From Lachnospiraceae bacterium (lineage in GTDB: Bacteria > Bacillota > Clostridia > Lachnospirales > Lachnospiraceae), in NCBI GenBank assembly GCA_900765975.1, contig CAAFTS010000151.1:1-11963 (forward strand): DNA of 11,963 nt, written 5' to 3'. The notes beneath the pieces are model-generated. The model did not search any database. It worked only from the letters and a program-made list of their open reading frames with translations, and was not told the origin of the DNA. Below, piece after piece: positions 7,530-11,963 of this stretch. Every line of letters starts with the position of its first letter. The stretch's first letter is position 1. Position numbers and translations under genes: made by a program.

Positions 7530-7829
7530 CTATCTCCCGATCGTCATTGCAAGCGCTGTCTCTGTGTCTTCTGTCGGCGCTGCGATCACCGTATGAGAAA
7601 CAATCTTGGAAATCGGTGCAGCTGCTGAAAGAGCCGCCTCCATCGCCGCTTTCACATCAGATACCCTTCCTCGCATCTTCACACATGCACCTGCGGAAAG
7701 TCGATTCCTCTCCACTCCCTGTATCTTTACCGCTGCGGCTTTTGCTGCCGCATCCAAAGCTACAAAGCAGGCACACTCACTATCCAGTTCAAATACACCT
7801 ACCGCCATTCCTTCATATTTTCCAGTCAT
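7530..7829 (-). CDS. BMC-domain microcompartment shell protein (upstream member of pair)
   Basis: A 99-residue, alanine-rich single-BMC-domain protein. AVGVFELDS (9-17) forms the first strand, followed by helix VALDAAAKAAAV (23-34) with the conserved lysine K30. ACVKMRGRVSDVKAAMEAAL (48-67) covers the next strand and second helix. The pore-loop position reads RNRLSAG (41-47). It is only distantly similar to its downstream neighbour, so the two are diverged paralogs rather than a recent duplication. The ATG has an excellent AGGAGG five bases upstream, and a consensus promoter lies about 90 bases upstream, so this is the first gene of the pair. The two together (about 190 residues) equal the size of a tandem BMC-T protein such as PduT; whether they form mixed rings is speculation. 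No enzyme to encapsulate is found nearby. Confidence 0.87.
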   Translation of the reverse strand: MTGKYEGMAVGVFELDSECACFVALDAAAKAAAVKIQGVERNRLSAGACVKMRGRVSDVKAAMEAALSAAAPISKIVSHTVIAAPTEDTETALAMTIGR

Positions 7830-7915
7830 CCTGTCCTCCTGTCCGGGACTCTTTCACATCCCGTCAACCCTTTTGAGTTTCGAATTCTTATAAATTTCTA
7901 TCTTGCATTATCTTC

Positions 7916-7944
7916 ATTATAAATGGAACAACGATAGATTTCAA
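7916..7944 (-). promoter_or_regulatory. Sigma-A promoter of the BMC gene pair
   Basis: Minus-strand -35 TTGAAA (7939-7944), a 17-base spacer and a perfect -10 TATAAT (7916-7921). Transcription should start near 7909, giving a leader of about 80 bases to the first BMC gene. It lies just past the stop of the prepilin-peptidase frame, so the BMC pair does not depend on the arabinose operon for expression. Confidence 0.75.
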
Positions 7945-7965
7945 CTTGATTTTTCACTTTCTATC

Positions 7966-8577
7966 CTACCCCTTCCACCCACTCCATGCAAACAAAAAAA
8001 CTTCAAGAATCATCCCGGTCTGCAGAAATACTCCAATTGGAATCAATGTATTCTTTGTTTTCCCTTGAGACAAAAGCCATATCCCATAAAAGGCTGCCAT
8101 AATAACTGAAAAAACAAAAGACTTCCATATAATTTCAAATCCCCAGAAGAGACCACAGGCTCCCATAAATTTTATATCTCCGCCGCCAAAGCTCCCCTTT
8201 TTCCCCAGAGATAACATCAGCATCGGAATACTAACAATTCCACCGCCTGCCAATCGTTCTCCCAGCGATATTTCCGTCATTACCGGAACTGCCGCAAATG
8301 CTAACAATACAATCATACAGCAATATTGATTTGGGATCTTGTGACTAAAAGAATCACTGCAAGCCGCCAGATTTACAATATGAAAAAACAGAGCAATAAG
8401 AATTGCAGCTGCAATTTTCTTTGGAAAAGGTACACAATTCTGATTGTAAATGCAACTGTAAAAAAACGCGCAAAGCAGTGCTGCACCTCCCCCAGGCAGC
8501 ACTGCTTTATTCTGTATCAACCAATTTAAAACTTCTTTTCTATTCTGTCCCACGTTTCTCTTACTTGCGATAGACAA
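7966..8577 (-). CDS. A24-type prepilin peptidase-like membrane protein, start uncertain
   Basis: Multi-spanning membrane protein with the two catalytic aspartates of the A24 (GxGD) peptidases: D75 in DSFSHKIPN (75-83) and D134 in GGGDIK (131-136). Family members cleave leader peptides from type IV, Flp or competence pilins at the cytoplasmic membrane. No pilin, ATPase or other pilus gene is in view, so it looks like an orphan. Numbering uses the longest frame, which opens with TTG at 8577 and overlaps the end of araA by 17 bases. CpaA/TadV-like relatives place the first aspartate near residue 25-30, so about 45 residues here are extra. A hairpin that looks like the araA terminator lies inside this extra part (8472-8508). 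No in-frame ATG, GTG or TTG occurs between the hairpin and the first catalytic aspartate. An in-frame CTG at 8476-8478 follows GGAGG by seven bases, but CTG starts are rare. The gene may use GTG at 8553, or it may have lost its start. Confidence 0.72.
   Translation of the reverse strand: MSIASKRNVGQNRKEVLNWLIQNKAVLPGGGAALLCAFFYSCIYNQNCVPFPKKIAAAILIALFFHIVNLAACSDSFSHKIPNQYCCMIVLLAFAAVPVMTEISLGERLAGGGIVSIPMLMLSLGKKGSFGGGDIKFMGACGLFWGFEIIWKSFVFSVIMAAFYGIWLLSQGKTKNTLIPIGVFLQTGMILEVFLFAWSGWKG
8460..8508 (-). terminator. Terminator-like hairpin after araA
   Basis: Perfect 13-bp arms AAAGCAGTGCTGC (8472-8484) and GCAGCACTGCTTT (8496-8508) enclose an 11-base loop. On the minus strand the stem is followed by GCGCG and then seven Ts (8460-8466). 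The five bases between stem and T run make it less than ideal. It starts about 50 bases after the araA stop, the expected place for the end of the arabinose operon, but lies within the open frame of the prepilin-peptidase gene. The loop on the minus strand carries GGGGGAGGT, a strong Shine-Dalgarno match. Confidence 0.65.
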
Positions 8578-10057
8578 CAGAGTTCCACATCAACTCATTT
8601 TTAAAATTACGGATTGTCGTATCCTTATCAATATAAACTGCCTCAATTCCCATTGCAGCCGCCCAGTCACCCATCTGTTCTGCTGTCAAATCATAGGAAA
8701 ATGCAGTATGGTGTGCTCCACCGGCAAGAATCCATGCCTCCGCTCCAGTCTGCAGATTCGGTTCCGGTGTCCAGAATGCTGTTGCTACCGGCAGCTTAGG
8801 CATTGGTCTTTCCACCTTTTTGCAATTTACATCATTGATAATCAGACGGAATCGATCGCCCAAGTCAATCAATGACGTAGCAACTGCCGGTCCTTCTTTT
8901 GCAGTAAATACAAGTCTTGCCGGATCTTCTCTATCCCCCATAGATAACGGCTGTTCTTTAATACTGATCGGACCATCTGCAATGGTCGGACAAACTTCCA
9001 ACATATGTGCCTGCAGAATACCTTCTTTTCCCGGTACCAGATTATAAGTGTAATCTTCCATGAAGGAAGTTCCCTTCGTATCCTTCATTCCCTGTGTCAT
9101 AATCTTCATAATACGAACCATTGCAGCTGTTTTCCAATCTCCTTCAGCGCCAAATCCGTATCCCTTTTCCATCAATCTCTGAATTGCCAGACCCGGAAGT
9201 TGTTTCAGACCACCCAAATCGCCAAAATGTGTCACGATTGCCTGATAATTCTTCTCTTTCAGGAAACGTTCAAATCCAATCTCAATTCCTGCCTGTACTG
9301 CCACATGATTCCGGAATTCTTTTTCGTCTCTGCCTTCTAACAAAATCTGATATTTACTGTAATATTCTTCTACAAGAGTATCTATATCAGCCTGAGAAAC
9401 TGCATTCACTGCTTCTACAATTTCGTTCACCGGATACGCATCTACTTCCCAGCCAAACTTCAACTGCGCCTCTACCTTGTCTCCTTCTGTAACAGCTACA
9501 TTCCGCATATTGTCTGCAATACGCATCACACGTACATGACTGCTCTCGATCACGCCAATTGCAGTACGCATCCAAGAACCGATTCGTTTCTGTACAGTTT
9601 CATCTTCCCAGTATCCTGCAACAACCTTTCTTTCCATTCCCAGACGGCTGAAAATATGACCAAATTCTCGGTCTCCATGAGCAGATTGATTCTCATTCAT
9701 GAAATCCATATCAATGGTGTCATATGGAATTTCCCGATTGAACTGCGTATGAAGGTGGAGTAAAGGTTTGCGGAACTCCTGCAATCCCAGTATCCATGAT
9801 TTTGCCGGTGAAAATGTGTGCATCCATGTAATAACTCCTGCACAAGCATCATCCATATTCGCCTCATTAAATGTTTTACGAATCAGTTCATTTGTAATCA
9901 ACGTAGGTTTCCATACAACCTCATACGGAAGATTACCAGATTTGTTCAATGCCTCTACAATAATCTTAGAGTGTTCTGCCACATGTGCCAGACATTCATC
10001 TCCATAAAGATCCTGTGATCCAGTACAAAACCAAAATTTATAGGCTTTTTGCTCCAT
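8561..10057 (-). CDS. araA: L-arabinose isomerase
   Basis: Interconverts L-arabinose and L-ribulose in the cytoplasm with manganese as cofactor, the first step of arabinose catabolism. The 498-residue length matches the E. coli enzyme (500). The start region FWFCTGSQDLYG (8-19) is the family signature. The metal ligands are E305 (GAEGDWKT), E334 (SFMEDYTYNL), H351 (AHMLEVCP) and H450 (GGAHHTAFS), within one residue of E306, E333, H350 and H450 of E. coli. The ATG lies two bases after the araD stop; its ribosome site AAGGAGG (10067-10073) is inside the last araD codons, so the two are translationally linked. It is the last clear gene of the arabinose operon and is followed by a terminator-like hairpin. 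Confidence 0.98.
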   Translation of the reverse strand: MEQKAYKFWFCTGSQDLYGDECLAHVAEHSKIIVEALNKSGNLPYEVVWKPTLITNELIRKTFNEANMDDACAGVITWMHTFSPAKSWILGLQEFRKPLLHLHTQFNREIPYDTIDMDFMNENQSAHGDREFGHIFSRLGMERKVVAGYWEDETVQKRIGSWMRTAIGVIESSHVRVMRIADNMRNVAVTEGDKVEAQLKFGWEVDAYPVNEIVEAVNAVSQADIDTLVEEYYSKYQILLEGRDEKEFRNHVAVQAGIEIGFERFLKEKNYQAIVTHFGDLGGLKQLPGLAIQRLMEKGYGFGAEGDWKTAAMVRIMKIMTQGMKDTKGTSFMEDYTYNLVPGKEGILQAHMLEVCPTIADGPISIKEQPLSMGDREDPARLVFTAKEGPAVATSLIDLGDRFRLIINDVNCKKVERPMPKLPVATAFWTPEPNLQTGAEAWILAGGAHHTAFSYDLTAEQMGDWAAAMGIEAVYIDKDTTIRNFKNELMWNSVVYRK

Positions 10058-10059
10058 AA

Positions 10060-10761
10060 TTAATTTCCTCCTTGTCCATAATATGCATTTGCACCATGTT
10101 TTCTATAATAATGCTTGTCTTGCAATTCCTGCGGTGCCGGCTGATTTTGTGGATTCAACATCTCACAACGTGCAGCCATCTTCGAAACTTCTTCCAATAC
10201 CACTGCGTTATGAACCGCCTCATTGGCATCTTTTCCCCAAGTAAACGGACCATGATTCTTACATAACACAGCCGGAACCGCAATATAATCCTTTTTCAGA
10301 CGTTCAAATTCATCCGCAATCAGAACACCTGTATTCCACTCATACGCCTCATCAATCTCTTCCTTAGTCAAATTCCGCACACAGGGAACTTCCCCATAAA
10401 TATAATCGGCATGTGTAGTTCCATAACAAGGAATATCTCTGCCTGCCTGTGCCCAGCTGGTCGCCCATGGAGAATGTGTATGTACGATTCCACCAATATT
10501 CGGAAAACGATTATACAGCACTACATGCGTCGCTGTATCGGAAGATGGATTATATTCCCCTTCTACCTTCTCTCCCTTCAAATTCACAACAACCATACTT
10601 TCCGGTGTCAATTTCTCATAATCCACGCCACTTGGTTTGATAACGAACAGCCCTTTTTCACGATCAATCCCACTTACATTTCCCCATGTAAATGTAACCA
10701 ACCCGTGCTTTGGCAACAGCATATTTGCTTCATATACCTGTCGTTTCAGTTCTTCTAACAT
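10060..10761 (-). CDS. araD: L-ribulose-5-phosphate 4-epimerase
   Basis: Converts L-ribulose-5-phosphate to D-xylulose-5-phosphate, delivering arabinose carbon to the pentose phosphate or phosphoketolase route; cytoplasmic. It belongs to the class II aldolase/epimerase fold and has 233 residues (E. coli 231). Zinc-site and active-site residues are D75 (SSDTATH), H94 and H96 (HTHSPWAT), H170 (KNHGPFTWG), D119 (HADYIYG) and Y228 near the C-terminus. These parallel D76, H95, H97, H171, D120 and Y229 of E. coli AraD, so I call epimerase rather than fuculose-phosphate aldolase. The ATG has AAGGAG (10772-10777) ten bases upstream and begins 23 bases after the kinase stop. The C-terminal codons for GQGGN double as the araA ribosome-binding site. 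Confidence 0.97.
   Translation of the reverse strand: MLEELKRQVYEANMLLPKHGLVTFTWGNVSGIDREKGLFVIKPSGVDYEKLTPESMVVVNLKGEKVEGEYNPSSDTATHVVLYNRFPNIGGIVHTHSPWATSWAQAGRDIPCYGTTHADYIYGEVPCVRNLTKEEIDEAYEWNTGVLIADEFERLKKDYIAVPAVLCKNHGPFTWGKDANEAVHNAVVLEEVSKMAARCEMLNPQNQPAPQELQDKHYYRKHGANAYYGQGGN
10067..10073 (-). promoter_or_regulatory. araA ribosome-binding site inside the araD 3' end
   Basis: AAGGAGG on the minus strand ends nine bases before the araA ATG and is read as part of the final Gln-Gly-Gly codons of araD. It fixes the araA start and indicates coupled translation of the two genes. Confidence 0.8.
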
Positions 10762-10784
10762 GACCTTTATTCTCCTTCTCTTTC

Positions 10785-11963
10785 TTACTCTACATTCTCC
10801 ACTGCCGCCCGTTCAATCGGAAGACCTGCTGTATACAATTCCATAAATTTCTCAAATCCATCTACATCAGAAACAACCGGTTCCATCCGTTCGCCTTCTT
10901 CTCCGCCAAAAACTTTCTGTGCCAAGTAATCTGTCAGACTCTCTCCTTCGCCCTTATGTGTCATATAAGAAGCAAGCAATGCAATTCCCCAGGCTCCGCC
11001 TTCTCCTGCTGTTTCCATAACATAAACCGGCGTATTGATCGCTGCCGCCAGAATTCTCTGACCTACGCCTTTTGTCTTAAACAATCCGCCATGACCAAGC
11101 ATCTTATCCAACTCTACATGCTCCTGCTTAATCAGAATATCCATTCCCGTTTTCAACGCACCTAAAGAAGTACACAAATGCACTCTCATAAAGTTAGCCA
11201 ATGTAAATTTGCTGTCCGGTTTTCGAACAAACAGAGGACGGCCTGCCTCAAAACCTGTAATATGTTCTCCGGAAAAATAGTTATATGCCAAAAGTCCGCC
11301 GCAGTCTGCGTCTCCTTCCAATGCCTTGTTATACAATGTCCCAAACAATGTATTCATATCCACTTCATGTCCAAATGCCTCCAGACATTCTTTGAAAAGA
11401 CCAACCCATGCATTCAAGTCAGAAGTACAGTTATTACAATGCACCATTGCAACCGGATCTCCTGCCGGCGTTGTTACCATATCTATTTCCTCATAAGGCT
11501 TTGTCAACGGTTTTTCCAGTACCGCCATTGCAAACACACTGGTTCCGGCTGATACATTTCCTGTACGAACTGCCACACTATTCGTTGCGGCCATTCCGGT
11601 TCCTGCGTCACCTTCCGGCGGACACATTGGAACACCGGCCTCCAGATCTCCTTCCGGATCCAATAATTTTGCGCCTGACTCTGTCAATGCACCGCCATTG
11701 TCTCCAGCCACCAGCACTTTTGGAAGAATCTCTTCTATCTTCCAGGAAAATCCTTTTTCAGCGATCAATTCATCGAACTGTGTCAACATTTTGCCATCCC
11801 ATGTATGGTTTGCCGAATCAATCGGAAACATACCTGCTGCCTCTCCGATTCCCATAACCTTCTCTCCGGTCAGCTGCCAATGAATATATCCTGCCAGAGT
11901 CGTAATGAAACGAATCTCCTTAACATGCTCTTCTCCATTTAAAATCGCCTGATATATATGCGC
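10785..11963 (-). CDS. FGGY-family carbohydrate kinase, probable L-ribulokinase (5' end outside window)
   Basis: The last 392 residues of a sugar kinase whose reading frame stays open to the window edge. FGGY kinases of this kind are usually about 530 residues, so roughly 140 N-terminal residues are missing; the internal ATG at 11855 is not the start. Visible features are [12 protein letters not shown] and the following [10 protein letters not shown], which correspond to the FGGY sugar/phosphate-binding region between the two domains. Nearer the end, [20 protein letters not shown] and [17 protein letters not shown] form the C-terminal ATPase-domain signature. By position before araD and araA it should phosphorylate L-ribulose to L-ribulose-5-phosphate. 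Its motifs differ from those I recall for classical E. coli AraB and look closer to a xylulokinase-like group common in Lachnospiraceae, so I give no gene symbol. The stop is 23 bases before araD, consistent with one operon; its promoter lies outside the window. Confidence 0.88.
   Translation of the reverse strand, partial: AHIYQAILNGEEHVKEIRFITTLAGYIHWQLTGEKVMGIGEAAGMFPIDSANHTWDGKMLTQFDELIAEKGFSWKIEEILPKVLVAGDNGGALTESGAKLLDPEGDLEAGVPMCPPEGDAGTGMAATNSVAVRTGNVSAGTSVFAMAVLEKPLTKPYEEIDMVTTPAGDPVAMVHCNNCTSDLNAWVGLFKECLEAFGHEVDMNTLFGTLYNKALEGDADCGGLLAYNYFSGEHITGFEAGRPLFVRKPDSKFTLANFMRVHLCTSLGALKTGMDILIKQEHVELDKMLGHGGLFKTKGVGQRILAAAINTPVYVMETAGEGGAWGIALLASYMTHKGEGESLTDYLAQKVFGGEEGERMEPVVSDVDGFEKFMELYTAGLPIERAAVENVE

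Noticed and set aside
7379..7876. A plus-strand open frame of 165 codons opposite the two BMC genes.
   Set aside because: It spans the gap between both BMC genes, is proline- and serine-rich as expected for an antisense shadow of alanine/valine-rich coding DNA, and lacks a ribosome site. The BMC domains on the other strand explain the region.
7215..11963. Idea that araD-araA and the BMC genes form an arabinose-degrading microcompartment.
   Set aside because: AraD-like aldolases do occur in fucose/rhamnose microcompartments, but this AraD keeps epimerase residues, arabinose breakdown gives no toxic aldehyde to sequester, and the BMC pair has its own promoter and a hairpin and a membrane gene between it and araA.
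11853..11963. Treating the ATG at 11855 as the start of the FGGY kinase.
   Set aside because: The frame continues without a stop to the window edge and the upstream translation still looks like FGGY kinase, so that ATG is an internal methionine.

Overview
The window reads as chromosomal DNA of an anaerobic, probably spore-forming Firmicute, most likely a gut Lachnospiraceae (Blautia, Dorea or Mediterraneibacter type). I infer this from the AG-rich Shine-Dalgarno sites, AT-rich sigma-A promoters, short two- to three-gene operons closed by strong hairpins, a PdaA-like spore-cortex deacetylase, and a clostridial-style araD-araA operon. No rRNA, tRNA, CRISPR array or insertion sequence is visible, and no gap between genes exceeds about 200 bases.

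Layout, left to right. (1) 23-1591, minus: a ClC chloride/proton antiporter with a C-terminal TrkA-C-like domain, divergent from (2) 1785-3872, plus: aroF-aroB, the first two steps of the shikimate pathway, behind a near-consensus promoter that has a near-palindrome in its spacer. A two-way terminator (3909-3956) separates aroB from (3) 3967-4761, minus: a Cof-type HAD phosphatase. That gene is divergent from (4) 4878-5672, plus: a PdaA-like polysaccharide deacetylase. A second two-way terminator (5736-5776) separates it from (5) 5793-7154, minus: a MATE exporter.

(6) 7215-7829, minus: two small bacterial-microcompartment (BMC) shell-domain proteins in tandem, with their own consensus promoter (7916-7944) and a perfect terminator hairpin (7194-7223). 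No signature enzyme, pentamer vertex protein or other shell gene is visible. (7) 7966-8577, minus: an A24 prepilin-peptidase-like membrane protein with an unclear start; a 13-bp hairpin resembling the araA terminator lies inside its open frame. (8) 8561-11963, minus: an L-arabinose operon read as FGGY kinase (5' end outside the window), araD, araA. It takes L-arabinose via L-ribulose and L-ribulose-5-phosphate to D-xylulose-5-phosphate.

Most of the window is ordinary core metabolism. The parts deserving a second look are the isolated BMC pair, the cysteine/histidine pore loop in one of its proteins, and the start of the prepilin-peptidase frame, which is entangled with a terminator-like hairpin.
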